Shown here: positions 1 through 9,865 of the stretch, piece by piece
Layout: each line of letters begins with the position of its first letter
How positions within the stretch are numbered: position 1 is the stretch's first letter
Assembly (NCBI GenBank): GCA_015178975.1
Contig: WHVD01000052.1
Location: forward strand, 62,001 to 126,000
Source: Hysterangium stoloniferum
Taxonomy: Eukaryota; Basidiomycota; Agaricomycetes; Hysterangiales; Hysterangiaceae
DNA length: 64,000 nt
Direction of reading: 5' to 3'
Translations under genes and position numbers: made by a program
Notes under the pieces: model-generated
Told to the model about the DNA's origin: nothing
Databases searched by the model: none
The model's input: only the letters and a program-made list of their open reading frames with translations

Positions 1-117
1 CCAACTGACCTATTTGAGATAGGCGACCCCTTCTCCCAGCTCATGGCCAGCCTGAGACGACAACAAGCCCTTCTTCTTAAACACAAAGCTCAAGCCGATC
101 AACACACCTTCAAGTGA
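1..117 (+). pseudogene. C-terminal end of an unidentified ORF, cut by the window edge
   Basis: Frame 1 is open from the first base to a TGA at 115-117 (38 residues), with a basic, Gln/His-rich, helix-prone composition. It has no recognisable domain. Downstream (118-430) stays relatively CpG-rich compared with the rest of the window. It may be the tail of a host gene or of a transposon ORF; I cannot tell which. Confidence 0.25.
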
Positions 118-1116
118 TATGATATTAGGCGCCAAATCACCCAGCCTAGAAAACCCCCAATATCCACTTGAAATAATGGCCAATAAACCACCAACGACCT
201 GAATGTCTCAGTTAGAGAGAGCAACACCTAGTTTTACTGCGGAAAGCACTTCGAGTGGCACTGGCTGCTGAAGAGGTCGCCGAGGACATAGTGTAGTAAA
301 TACCAGCCCTGCCGTCGCCATCGTTGTCGTTGTCGTTGTCGTTGTCGAAAAAGGTAGGTCGAATATTGAGGGATGGCTGTTGACAGTTGGCATTTGGTCC
401 TGGGCTTATCTAAGCAAATGATGGGAGTGCCGCGCACATGTTTCTTTTTTTCAAAATCAGTAGATACTTCATCAATTTTGTATTAAAAATTACTAAAATA
501 GATTATATTTGACATTATATCATCAAAACATGAGAACTGTTACATCTCGTGTACATGTCTACAGTGACAAGAGATAGGAAATAGTGAAGCATTGGAACTT
601 ATGTATCTCAGGAATCCCAGGTATTGGGGATAATGCACGTAACAGCACTAGTATATGAAGATATGTCTGAAACTGTCTGAGTCTTCTCTTCAAGGTATTG
701 TGATATGGTGCATTTTTGTATTTGGACTGAGGATCCTTGTAAACCATCATGCTCGTATGTACAGTAGATAGCATTGCCATTATGGAATCTTGATGTAAAG
801 TGTTGAACAGATGGTGAATATATGGCTTTGCCTAAATGGTTGTAGTGGAGACCTTCAAGATAGTTTGAATTTTGAAATAATTTGAGCTTTTTAGGCAGAC
901 ACCATGTCTCTGTCAAGCCCTCATAATACAGGGACAAAGCAAGCATGATGGGAATGTGTATCCAGATTTCCATTATAGAGGGTGTCCTCTTGGATATCTG
1001 CTCACCTTGATATGATTTCCAACAAGCATCTATATGATCTGCACTTGGAAGAACCTGTGAGTATAACTGTGATTGCAAATTGCCATTTGCCATCTGGTCT
1101 ATATCATGTTCTGTAC
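118..1116. other. No recognised gene; one 161-codon minus-strand ORF of unknown nature
   Basis: Apart from the microsatellite, the only notable item is an uninterrupted minus-strand ORF at 1093-608 (161 codons). Its product has no motif I recognise (Cys, Trp and Tyr scattered, no zinc knuckle, no catalytic triad). It abuts the MITE M fragment and may be a piece of a transposon ORF. Confidence 0.3.
321..347. repeat. Hexanucleotide microsatellite (GTTGTC)n
   Basis: About four and a half tandem copies of a GTTGTC unit. Short ORFs across it on both strands encode only Thr- or Gln/Arg-rich strings and are not credible genes. Confidence 0.85.
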
Positions 1117-1252
1117 ATAATATGGAGAGCTATTTCTGATGGTTGTTTTTTGATGATATAATTGTTTCAGAATAGATATCACTATTTAAAGATGGAGTTT
1201 TGTAAAAATAAGACTTTTATTAGTAAATATTTGAGATTATAGTAATTATAAA
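1117..1252 (+). mobile_element. Terminal fragment of MITE family M
   Basis: This stretch is nearly identical to 31,580-31,715 and to the reverse complement of 59,018-59,150. It carries the family's TAAACA-type end at 1245-1252. The other end of the element is missing, so this is a truncated copy. Confidence 0.8.
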
Positions 1253-1580
1253 CACCCCCTCCCTATACTACAAGGCTGTGACCCATGGGAGGCAAGCCCC
1301 CACCATGCTACCAGCCCACAACTTTACTTGGTCATTTGTGACCTGGTGGATCAATGATAATGTCTTCAAATACTTGATCACATAAATTTTGTATATTACC
1401 TTCTGTGACCATATTATATTGAATGTTTCTGTACATTTCAGTTTCCCATTTATTCTCATTCAGTGACTTGTTCTAAAGTGATTAAATCTTACATTATTCA
1501 GAATTATATATATGACATACTTTTGTAAATTCACTGAATCTGAAAAATATAAGTCAGTCTCATTTTAGAACCCTGCTGAA

Positions 1581-2195
1581 TACTTATTCATGGATCAAGA
1601 GACATCAGAAGTACACTCTGGAGGACTGGAAGAGAGTTGTATTCTCTTATGAGACCAAAATCAATCATCTTGGGTCAGATGGAAGGAAGTGGGTGTAGAA
1701 AAGGTGGTGGGAGGGGTTGGCTGACAGGCAGGTGGAGGGAACATTGAAGTTTGGTGGTGGTAGTGTGATGATGTGGGGCTGCATACTTTGGGAAGGCATT
1801 GGATATGCCACTAGAATTGAAGGGAAGATGGATTCACAGCTTTACTGCTCCATCTTGGAGGATGAACTTCAGCAATCCCTTGAGTTTTACACTCCATCTG
1901 ATATCATCTTCTAGCAGGATAATGATCCAAAGCATACTAGCAAACTAGCTCAAAAGTGGTTTGATGACCATGGCTACACTGTTATGAAATAGCCAGCACA
2001 GTCTCCAGATCTAAACCCTCGAAAAGGAGGCTAGCTGACTATGAAACACCACCTAGTGAAGTGGAGGAGCTTTGGGAGCACTGTCAAGTGGAATGGGAAA
2101 AGATTTCAAATGAGGTGAGTCAGAACTTGATAGAGAGTATGCATAGAAGAGTAGAAGTTGTAATTAAGGCCAAGGGAGGGTATACCAAGTACTAG
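1581..2195 (+). pseudogene. Tc1-family transposase pseudogene
   Basis: Conceptual translation gives the core of a Tc1-type DDE transposase: W-K-R-V-V-F-S-x-E-T near 1630, a GGGSVMMWGC block near 1755, the second catalytic Asp in QDNDPKHTSK near 1915, and PAQSPDLNP near 1995. Several in-frame stops (about 1697, 1912, 1990) and a deletion just after the PDLNP motif remove the third catalytic acid. The N-terminal helix-turn-helix part is absent. Homologous in architecture to the better preserved copy at 62,182-63,196, though too diverged to be the same family. Not functional. Confidence 0.8.
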
Positions 2196-2432
2196 TTTAG
2201 TATATAGGGTTTATAAAATACAGGCAACAAAACCGTTCGGATGTACAAGCTTCATTAATCCTATTATTACATCACCATAAATGGACATATGTCATCATGG
2301 TTATGTAATCAACATTCAGTGATATTGGAGCATCTATCATAATTTATTCAGAATGTTTAGAATTTAATTCGGGCTAATGCTAAAGGATCATTTCAAAACA
2401 AAGAAACATCTGAACAGTTTTGTTGCCTACTG
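1581..2432 (+). mobile_element. Truncated Tc1-type DNA transposon with intact 3' terminus
   Basis: The decayed transposase is followed by a terminal region (2196-2432) containing two inverted copies of a sequence starting CAGTAGGCAACAAAAC when read from the right end. The right terminus ends ...CTACTG at 2432 and is followed by TA (2433-2434), the target dinucleotide of Tc1/mariner elements. The matching left terminus is not found upstream, so the copy is 5'-truncated. Confidence 0.7.
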
Positions 2433-2500
2433 TACATCCTCCACTCAGTCGAAACCAAGTGAACCTACCAAACATAAATTGAGTTGTACCTGACCACACA

Positions 2501-2822
2501 ATGCCCCCCTCTCCCCATTGTCATCCCAAGAGGCACACATGGGAGCATCATTTACCTAAGTCATTCATTATCTCACCTGCATCTCCAAAATCTCTACACC
2601 TGAAGGTCAAGATTCAGACCACAGATACAAGGCTCCACCTATCCACTTGGGCACTTGTAGATTGCAGTGCAAATGACCTGTTCATCAATCAGGACTATGC
2701 ACCCATCGAATCTCCACTTGTATGTTCACCTACCCAATTTGCATCTATAATGTTGATGGGACACCCAACAAGGCTGGTTCAATCACCAAAATGGCCAAGC
2801 TAGTCCTACATTACAAGGATCA
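2501..2822 (+). pseudogene. Gypsy aspartic protease, N-terminal part
   Basis: Translation contains LVDCSANDLFI, the decayed D-S-G active-site region of a retroelement protease (Gly replaced), followed in another frame by NVDGTPNKAGSI, a block typical of agaricomycete chromoviral proteases. At least one frameshift separates the two blocks. The reading is interrupted at 2822 by the copia insertion and resumes at 4270 after the duplicated target GATCA. Confidence 0.7.
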
Positions 2823-2942
2823 TGTTAGCTTATGTTGTATTGCAAGCTGTTGATGCATTTCAATGCTCGGCTATTTCGTACTTTACAGTAGCTTAGTCAT
2901 TGTAAATAAACCTTGTCCATTTTCGTTACACCTCATCGAACA
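2823..2942 (+). repeat. 5' LTR of the gag-only copia element
   Basis: 120 bp, TGTTAGC...CGAACA, about 92% identical by eye to the 3' copy at 4150-4269. Preceded by target duplication GATCA. Confidence 0.9.
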
Positions 2943-2954
2943 GGTTATGGGCCC
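2943..2954 (+). other. Primer-binding site for a half-tRNA (initiator tRNA-Met) primer
   Basis: GGTTATGGGCCC starts immediately after the 5' LTR. It is complementary, with one mismatch, to the anticodon stem-loop of eukaryotic initiator tRNA-Met (GGGCUCAUAACC), not to a tRNA 3' end. Copia of Drosophila and Ty5 are known to prime from such internal tRNA sites. Assignment rests on my knowledge of the tRNA sequence. Confidence 0.65.
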
Positions 2955-3000
2955 CACCCCGTTGCTTTAAAAAGTCACACTAATACTGTCTCATCATCTT

Positions 3001-3814
3001 ATGTCTAATATCAATGCCTTACTTGCAAGTATCCCAAAACTCTCAGGTGATAACTACCATGAATGGAAAATTTCACTGTCAATGGTTTTGCGGTGTGCTG
3101 GATCATGGAGTGTTGTTAATGGTGGAACAAAGGCACCTAAGGATGAGAATAGCAAGGAGTATTTGGATTGGGAAAAGCATTTGGAGGATGGTTACACGGC
3201 AATTGGATTGACGATTGCGTCAAGCCAACAATCGTATATTGGGGATTGCACCACTGGACCAGAGGCATGGAAAGCACTTGCGAAAATCTATCAGGCAAAT
3301 AATCAGGCCAATCAGATTTCGTCGAAATGCCAGCTCTATATTTATCAGCATGATGTCAAAAAGCCAGTGATGGAATATGTCCATGGCATTTTGACTCTGG
3401 CTTTGCAGCTTTGCAGCTTTGCAGCTTCGAGCGATTGGAGTTTAGTTACGTGATGAGGATGTGCTGGATGTCCTCATCTATTGTTTGGCTCCGGAATTTG
3501 GTGTGGTAGCAACTGCTCTTATGCAGCATGTGGGATCACTTACAGTCGAAGAAATTTCCGCGGTGCTGGTAGAAGAAGAAAGCCATCTAAAAGGGCGGAA
3601 AGAAAATGAGGGTCAGATTGCCATGAAAATGAAAATCGACTCACCAAATATGCGACAGCCGAAGAATTGCTATAGATGCAACGGCGAAGGTCACATTGCG
3701 CATTTTTGTCCCATGCCAAGGCCGGTTGTTTTGTCTTCAAATGGATTACCTACTGAAAACCAGGAGATCCCCACTGATAGCACAGGGATGAGTGCTTATA
3801 TTTTGCGCACTTGA
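3001..3814 (+). pseudogene. gag: Copia-type gag polyprotein with zinc knuckle (one frameshift)
   Basis: ATG at 3001 opens a 150-codon frame with the copia gag N-terminal pattern (L-S-G-x-N-Y-x-x-W near residue 15, W-x-A-L near residue 90), ending at 3453 through a frameshift/stop. The frame 3461-3814 continues the same protein with an A-x-x-x-x-V-x-S-L-T-V-E-E block and a CCHC zinc knuckle C-x2-C-x4-H-x4-C (near 3667-3710). Total about 270 residues, the size of a copia capsid-nucleocapsid. The stop at 3451-3453 makes this copy defective unless it is a recent error. Confidence 0.85.
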
Positions 3815-4149
3815 AATCATCGCGTGGACTAGGAGTTGCGAGTAGGACTCCAAGGTCCGGCATTTGTTTGTCATCTGGGAGGTTGGGGGAACGTGTTCTA
3901 AGAGCGAGGATGCTCTGAGGTTTGGTTCGACGCCAAATGTACCAGATGAATATTGCGTCTAGTGGGCGCAGAGAGTTTCTCAAAGTTTTCAAGTAGTTCT
4001 GGATCTAGTGGGTGCAGCGGGTTTTTGTGTCAACTTCAGGATGGATTTTGCATTGTGGGCACAATATTTTTGTGTGTTAAAAATGGTTTATTTCTCATGT
4101 TTCGTGTGTATGGACTTACTACACATCTCAATGACTTGCAAAGTGGGCG
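3815..4149 (+). other. Non-coding 3' interior of the gag-only copia element
   Basis: About 335 bp between gag and the 3' LTR. Short ORFs here have no recognisable domain. The last bases (AAAGTGGGCG at 4140-4149) are the candidate polypurine tract. Part may derive from remnants of pol, but I see no motif. Confidence 0.5.
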
Positions 4150-4269
4150 TGTTAGCTTATGTTGTATTGCAAGCCGTTGACACATTTCAATGCTCGGCTA
4201 TTTCATATTTTACAGTAGCTTAGTCATTGTAAATAAACCTTGTCCGTTTTCGTTACACCTCATCGAACA
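4150..4269 (+). repeat. 3' LTR of the gag-only copia element
   Basis: 120 bp, same ends as the 5' LTR; followed by target duplication GATCA at 4270-4274. Confidence 0.9.
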
Positions 4270-4620
4270 GATCACTCGGAGAGGGCTCTGTTCAGGGTTA
4301 CCCAACTGGGGAAGGAGTCCATTCTGGCTCTATGATCACAACCCCGAGATAGACTGGCAGACCCAGGAAATGCTTGACAGCAGGCAGAGATATGGGCAAA
4401 TCAAGTATCTCATCAAGTGGTGAGGGTTCAGCACAGAACACAATAGCTGGGAACCAGCCACCAACATCTTTGCTCCCAAATTGGTCAGTCAATTTCACCT
4501 CCGCAACCCTGAAGCTATTGCCCCCACTGACCTGGCAGCACAATACTGCTATTTGATCAATATCTGCCCTCCCGATGTGACTGCTTCAACCGGGACTTTA
4601 TGGCCCCTCATGGTGTGTCA
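4270..4620 (+). pseudogene. Deletion fusion: Gypsy protease C-terminus joined directly to a chromodomain
   Basis: After the copia insertion the translation reads the end of a chromoviral protease (ALFRVTQLGK..., then YDHNPEIDWQT, equivalent to the usual W-L-x-x-H-N-P-x-V-D-W). It then passes, with no RT, RNase H or integrase between, into a chromodomain (RYGQIKYLIKWxGFS and HNSWEP, near 4380-4460; QFHLRNP near 4500). The aromatic-cage residues Y, W and the HNSWEP acidic region are visible. One stop (TGA at about 4424) lies inside the chromodomain. Roughly 3 kb of pol must have been deleted. Confidence 0.75.
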
Positions 4621-4647
4621 AGATGTCATGCCTTAGAAGGGGGGTAA

Positions 4648-5017
4648 TGTAAGGGGATGTTGTCATTTTCTTTTATTTCTGACTCATCTCTGACCATCAT
4701 GCAATTGTCAGGTCTCATCTGTGACTTGTCGAACTTTGTTCAACTTCGTCCATTCTATTTTGGGAGCACATCAGGCATTGTAGGCCACAGATGACTCAGG
4801 CTGTGTCTGGTCAGTCTCCTCTGACTGGTGATATGTATTGTGTTTTGTATTCTATTTAAGCCTGTAACTAGTAGAGGGCTCCCTAGATCTTTTATCTTCG
4901 GATTCCCTCTACTATGGTACGGTTTTGGCACACAATACATTTATCTTTGGATTCCCTCTACTAGTGTCCCACTCAGCTGATTGTGTGAGTCATGTGAGCT
5001 AGAGAGTTGCCCTTACA
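4648..5017 (+). repeat. 3' LTR of the old Gypsy element
   Basis: 370 bp with 8-bp inverted ends TGTAAGGG...CCCTTACA, directly preceded by a G-rich polypurine tract (AGAAGGGGGG, 4636-4645). No second LTR of this family is present in the window. Confidence 0.75.
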
Positions 5018-5034
5018 AAAAGGGAATCATTATA

Positions 5035-5390
5035 TAAGTAAATACACAACTCACTTCAAAATGCCCTGGATATTGTAAGGATGTTGTGAAATGAAATGGT
5101 TACCAAAGGAATAAGAAGTATTCCTGAATAACATTAAAAAAAAAAAAAACATAAAACAATCCAAAACTCACCTAAAACTGTCCTGGATGTTGTGAAGACG
5201 CTTTGAGATGAAGTAAGAACCAAAGGATCAGAAGTTCTTCTAAAAAAACATTAAAAAAACATTAAAAATGCAAAATTTAAATAGAGAAAAATGCCAAAGC
5301 AAAAACATGAGCAAAACAATCCAAAACTTACCTGAAACTGTCCTGGATGTTGTAAAGATGCCTTGAGATGAAATTAGAACCTTACCACTC
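5035..5390. repeat. Three diverged tandem units of about 120-165 bp
   Basis: Units starting near 5046, 5163 and 5326 share an AACTCACCT / CCTGGATGTTGT / GAGATGAA core, with A-rich spacers (poly-A 5137-5149). Function unknown; possibly the 3' side of an old element. Confidence 0.6.
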
Positions 5391-5469
5391 TGATCTTATT
5401 CAACCAAACTACCAAAAAAGACGATCCTTCTCCGGAGAACTGGTGTTGAAATACCCCATTGAAGGGTAT

Positions 5470-5935
5470 GTGAAATTCTTCTGGAAAGGTCATGGGAAAT
5501 GCGTGTATGAGGGGTGTGGGAAATTCATCCAGCAGAGCCATGGGAACAGTGTCTATGAGGGGTGTGGGAAATTCACCTGGCAGAGTTGTGGGAGACAGGT
5601 GCAGGAAATTCATCTCACAGAGCCATGGGAAATGTGATCTTGAGGAGTGTGGGAAATGCTACCACATGTGCAACAAATACTCCCATGGCATCACAAAATA
5701 CTCCTGTGTATTGCCAAAAATGCTCCTGCACCTGTAACAATACTCCTGTGGCATGAAAAAATATCTCTGGGCATATGACACAATACTCCTGTGCATGCAA
5801 AAATACCTCCACACATTACAAAATACTTCTGAGCATGACAGAATACTTCCATTCCTGTTACAAAATACTCCTGTGGTGCCAAAATACTCCTGCAAATGCA
5901 GAAATACTCCCATAAATTCAAAAAAGTCTCCAGAT
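5470..5935. repeat. Minisatellite block: 48-bp units then 22-24-bp units
   Basis: From 5480 to 5650 a roughly 48-bp unit (core GGGTGTGGGAAATTC) repeats three to four times. From 5650 to 5935 a 22-24-bp unit with core AAAATACTCCTG repeats about a dozen times with drift. Open frames on both strands are by-products of the periodicity. Related imperfect arrays occur at 18,120-18,255 and 38,330-38,400. Confidence 0.75.
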
Positions 5936-6790
5936 TTGCTTCTACACTGAGTAATAAGAGACTTTGGGTGTCAGCTTAGTCACATCCAACACTGAAGGAT
6001 TCAGGTGCTCTGCACCATCACACAGCATCTAAAAATACCCACCACCCACCATGCTCCTTTCACTTATTTGATATTTGGTAATTTTTTAAGAATTATCTGA
6101 TGTCTGATATTTTTATTGTGAATCAATCTTCCCAAAGTGACAAAACATTGGAATGATTTTTTAAGCTGCTGCATTTCTTGTATTCTCATTCTTAGATTTT
6201 GTGTACCCTTTCAGGAGCTCCCCTGACTGGCCTGTTCCCGAAGGACTAATTAGTAGTATTTCTTGTCATTTTCTCATATTTTTCAAATAGCAATTTACCC
6301 AAGTATTCTAAGGTAGAGTAAACAGTTAGTGTCCCTCTAGGATAAGCTATCATTCTAATTTTAGAGACCCCATATTTCAAAGTACCTAGCAGAGGCCCCC
6401 CCCCCCCCCCCTTATTCTTTTCTCATTGGATATCCCTCTGCTAGTCTGGTGTGAGTACCACAGGCACTGTTGAGGTAGCTCTCCATTGACTGTCTGGATT
6501 ATCTGTTAAGTGCAGGAATCTACCCAGGTTTTCTAATGGATATTCCAAGTGGGTTTCTGGAAAATGGTCTGAGGATTTTCCAGGAGATACTCAAGGGAAT
6601 AGCCCACAGAGTTTCCAGAAATGATCTGGGGAGATATCAGAATATTGCCAGGGTACAAGAAGGACTTGGCTTCAGCTTATGTACTGCACCCTCATGCACA
6701 CATTTGGGTATCCTTATTTTAAGCCAATGGATGATCACATTAGAGTTGTAGATATGCTGAGTTCTGTGGAGTTCCAGATATTGAGAAAAA
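5936..6790. other. No recognised gene; 16-nt poly-C tract at 6396-6411
   Basis: Unassigned, AT-rich sequence. The only distinctive item is the homopolymer of 16 C residues. A 71-codon ORF at 6536-6751 (+) has no recognisable features. Confidence 0.4.
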
Positions 6791-6799
6791 GCAAGGGAG

Positions 6800-7442
6800 G
6801 TTGTCCATAATCATTATAATATCAGATGTTTACTGATAAAATTTATATTTCTACAAAACTCCATCTTTAAATAGTGATGTATCCTCTGAGACTATTATAT
6901 TGTTAACCACCAACCATAAGAAACAATTCTCCATATTACATCCTAAACAATTCAGAGTCAGTTAATAGAACCTATTGTATATGGTTTTCCAAGTTATGTA
7001 AATACTTGCTAATACTTTTGTTGTTAATTTGTTTTTTAAAAGCTAAACTGTAGTTATTTCCTAGTAAAATATGTGATATATAATTGGAAATTTTTTGTCC
7101 TGTGGCTTTCTTAGTTGGGTGAAATCACCTATATATTCTGAGTATGTTGAATCAAGTAGAAATCTGTTCATATTGACAGATCCATTCCAAAGTAATACAT
7201 ATATATGCATGGAATGGACTATCTAAAGGTATCTATTTTTTAAAAGTATTAGTGCTTCAAACTACAAATTTTTTTTATTGTCTACTCGTGTCTGGAAAGA
7301 TTCTTTAGTTTGTAATGTATGGGAGAGTTTGAAACTTTTTGAAAGTTTTAAAACCAAATTATGTTTGAATCACATCCCAGATGTTTAAATGACCTTAGAG
7401 TATATTAGAATTTGGTATACTTAATAGTTTTCAGATATCCTC
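6800..7442 (+). mobile_element. Full-length MITE, family M, with 8-bp target duplication
   Basis: A 643-bp non-coding element, starting GTTGTCCATAAT and ending CAGATATCCTC, flanked by perfect 8-bp duplications CAAGGGAG (6792-6799 and 7443-7450). Copies or fragments recur at 1117-1252, 8797-8945, 9660-9865, 30,582-31,715 (-) and 59,018-60,506. No terminal inverted repeat is evident. An 8-bp duplication points to a hAT-type transposase, but that is inference. Confidence 0.8.
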
Positions 7443-7454
7443 CAAGGGAGTAGA

Positions 7455-7938
7455 TGTTATGATTGGAAAACCTGCTGGGACCCAGACCCAATTCTATACA
7501 TACTGGCTCTCTGTATTGTATGAATGATGCACTGGACCCTGCCTGGATATTCCAGACCCCCTTGTTCTCAATCTGTCTTTGCCCATTTGTCATCTGGTTT
7601 AGTTTACTGCCATGTTTCCCTATTTGTTTGACATCTGGTTTATTGTCTTATTGTACTCTTGATATGTCTTTTTGTATGTCTAAGTTAGTAGTACAATAAT
7701 CTACTAGCCTATATAGTCCAGTAGTTATTTGTACATACAATCCAATGAGAAAATCAACTTAGTTTCTACTTGTCTCTTGTACTTTGCATATTCTCGGAAC
7801 CCACAGGTTTCCCATCTGCTCCTGTTTGAAATTGGACAATGTGATCTGCAAAGGTGCAGCACATAAGCTGAAGCCATGTCCTTCCCCGAACTTCTGTGGG
7901 TTTCCCTGGAGACCTACCTGTGAGCCCCACACTTAACA
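7455..7938 (+). repeat. 5' LTR of the A-like Gypsy copy
   Basis: 484 bp, TGTTATGATT...CACTTAACA. It contains the family TATA box (CTATATAG near 7712), the conserved two-stem hairpin (GGACA at 7834-7838 with TGTCC at 7877-7881), and a block near 7748 that is a degenerate match to the leader after the LTR. Confidence 0.85.
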
Positions 7939-7972
7939 GTATTTTCTGATGAAATCTCACAGATTGTTGACC

Positions 7973-8796
7973 ATGCCTCCAAGAAAGAAACCATCTGAAC
8001 AACTGGAGCCTGCTACACTCCAGTCACCACTCATTTTGTATACCAGCCAGTCATGCAGTCACAACCCCGACACCATGGACAAATCCTTCTTCAAAAAAAT
8101 ACTGGAGAATCTGGATGCCTCTGAGCACAAGGAAGAGTCTGTGGCCCCCAACAAGGGTAAAGGTGTTGAAAACCCCCCAACTACAGAATGACCACATGCT
8201 GAGGGCCCCAGTTCTGAAGTCAGCAGGTACTATAGATAAATTTATGACTCACCTCTTTGAAGAATGCAAGAAAATGGAACAGGAACCTCTGTGGTCAAAG
8301 GTCAATGCCCCAGAATCCTTCACAGGTTCGAACCCCAACAAACTGTCCACCTTCCTCATGCAATCTCACTTCCATTTCCACGATTGACCTGCCACATTCT
8401 TCATGGACTCCCAAAAAGTCAACTATGCACTCTCTTACCTCTTGGGATCTGCATTGAAATGGTTCAAACTGGCTTTGAGTGGATTTACTGAGGAAGAGCC
8501 AATTTGGCTTAATGATTGGAGTGTGTTTGTTGAATAATTGGAAATAAATTTTGGCCCATATGAGCTGACCGGAGAAGCCGAGAATAGCCTCACCAACCTT
8601 CACATGAAGGACAACCAGCCCATCACAGACTATATTGTCCAATTCAATAATCTTGCAGCACATTGTTAATGGGGCAATTCCACACTCTGCCATCAGTTCT
8701 ACTCAAATTTGCCTTCCTGCCTCAAAGACAAAGTCTCGAAGGGTGAGGATGGAAAACCCAAGACACTTTCCAGGATGCACCTCAAAGCTCAAAATG
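7973..8796 (+). pseudogene. gag: Gypsy gag (family A-like), truncated
   Basis: Starts MPPRKK at 7973, as does the gag of A1 at 39,601. Two or more frames are needed: the N-terminal frame stops at 8189, then 8115-8796 carries the capsid region with FTGSNPNKL, YALSYLLGSALKWF and NFGPYELTGEAENS blocks. Stops at about 8385, 8535 and 8667. The reading ends at 8796, just before the zinc-knuckle region, where MITE M sequence takes over. Confidence 0.8.
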
Positions 8797-8945
8797 CAGA
8801 TGTAAGATATAACATGGAGAACTGTTTCTTATAGTTGATATTTAACAATATAATGGTCTCAGAAGATATATAACTATTTAAATATGGAGTTTTGTAGAAA
8901 TATAAATTTTACCAGTAAACATCTAATATTATAGTAATTATGGAC
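8797..8945 (+). mobile_element. MITE M fragment
   Basis: Matches the end of the family seen at 31,590-31,715. Together with the fragment at 9660-9865 it flanks an LTR-A fragment, but the two pieces are in inverted order relative to an intact element, so a rearrangement or two separate insertions occurred. Confidence 0.7.
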
Positions 8946-9214
8946 AGCCCTAAGATTATTAGAATAATAAAGGGAGGGGGGATCGGGGCACAAACTAGTG
9001 ACCCTAGTGGACAACTAGACCACCACTCAGACACAGATGCAGACTGGTCACCAGAAGTGACCAAACTTAGAACCAAAGCCATGGATAAGGACTACTATTG
9101 ATACTGGATACAGGTGGGTACTTAAGGTTTTGAACCACATATTCCAACAAAGAGGCCGCGGACGTGCTTGTGCTGCCAACTAGTGCACTAAATGCAAGTT
9201 TGGCATGGGATTGG
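8946..9214. other. No recognised feature
   Basis: Short unassigned stretch between MITE M and LTR fragments. Nothing recognisable on either strand. Confidence 0.4.
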
Positions 9215-9659
9215 AGAACACCAAGACCTAGTTTGGTGTTTACCTGTCTCATTTCATGATTGCTTGTTTTGATCTTCATTATTACCAGATTTGGTACTGC
9301 ATACATTCAACAGTCTATATAATATAGCTAATGTTATACATACAATCTGGTCAGAAAATCAACTAAGTTTTCAACTAAGTTCTCCCACAGTTTCTTAACA
9401 TATATCCCACTCCATCCCCCTCTCTCATCTCACAATGCTATCAACCTGTCAGACCTACAGGCTTTCTGACTGGTCTTTCAACCTATTGACCTTTGACCCA
9501 TCAACTACACCCAGACTCCCTGGGTTTCCTGTCCATCTGTCTGAAATTGGACACCACAATCTCACAAGGGTGCAGCCTATACATTGAAGCCAAGTCCCAC
9601 TGGATTATCCACAGGTTTCTCTGGAAACCCTCCACTAAGCTCTGCACATCATTTAACAA
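9215..9659 (+). repeat. Fragment of a family A LTR
   Basis: Matches 56,256 onward in the A1 3' LTR, including the TATA region (9312-9320), the self-priming block (decayed) near 9355 and the hairpin region near 9545-9600. Both ends are lost. Confidence 0.75.
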
Positions 9660-9865
9660 CATCTTTGAATACATATGTATTACATTGGAATGGGTTTGTC
9701 AATCTGAACAGATTTCTACTTGATTCAACATATCAAGAATATATAGGTGGTTTCACTTAATAAAGAAAGCCATAGGATGAAAAATCTCCAATGATATCTC
9801 ACATGTTTTACTGGGAAATAACTACAGTTTAGCTTTTAAACAACAAAGAATCACCTGAAGAGGAT
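9660..9865 (-). mobile_element. MITE M fragment
   Basis: Reverse complement of 7000-7210: includes the blocks around ACTTGATTCAA and the AAATAACTACA core. Confidence 0.75.

Larger units (their letters stand above)
2823..4269 (+). mobile_element. Gag-only (non-autonomous) Ty1/copia element, complete with LTRs and TSD
   Basis: Two 120-bp LTRs (2823-2942 and 4150-4269) begin TGTTAGC and end CGAACA and are flanked by the perfect 5-bp duplication GATCA (2818-2822 and 4270-4274). The 1.2-kb interior holds a primer-binding site, a gag ORF and a purine-rich tract before the 3' LTR, but no protease, integrase or reverse transcriptase. This is the layout of TR-GAG elements known from plants. It must be mobilised by an autonomous relative, of which none is visible here. 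Confidence 0.85.
2460..5017 (+). mobile_element. Old Ty3/Gypsy chromodomain element, internally deleted, split by a copia insertion
   Basis: From left to right: protease-coding sequence (2501-2822), nested copia element (2823-4269), rest of protease (4270-4375), chromodomain (4376-4620), polypurine tract (4636-4647) and 3' LTR (4648-5017). Reverse transcriptase, RNase H and integrase are missing. No 5' LTR is recognised upstream. A distinct lineage from families A and C: its chromodomain and LTR ends (TGTAAGGG...CCCTTACA) differ. Confidence 0.75.
7455..8796 (+). mobile_element. 5' end of a Gypsy element related to family A, truncated by a MITE M fragment
   Basis: 5' LTR (7455-7938), leader and gag, ending abruptly at 8796 where MITE M sequence begins. 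Protease onward is missing. Confidence 0.8.

Noticed and set aside
608-1093. 161-codon minus-strand ORF as a host gene
   Set aside because: No recognisable motif, no introns or promoter signals, CpG-poor, and flanked by transposon pieces; kept only as a note in the regional entry.
5368-5756. Zinc-finger-like repeats (GCGK-type) in ORFs
   Set aside because: Periodic product of the 48-bp minisatellite; Cys and His do not follow C2H2 spacing and frames end with the array.
8320-8340. tRNA B-box-like GGTTCGAACCC
   Set aside because: Lies in the FTGSNP codons of gag; no A box or cloverleaf around it. I found no credible tRNA or rRNA gene in the window.
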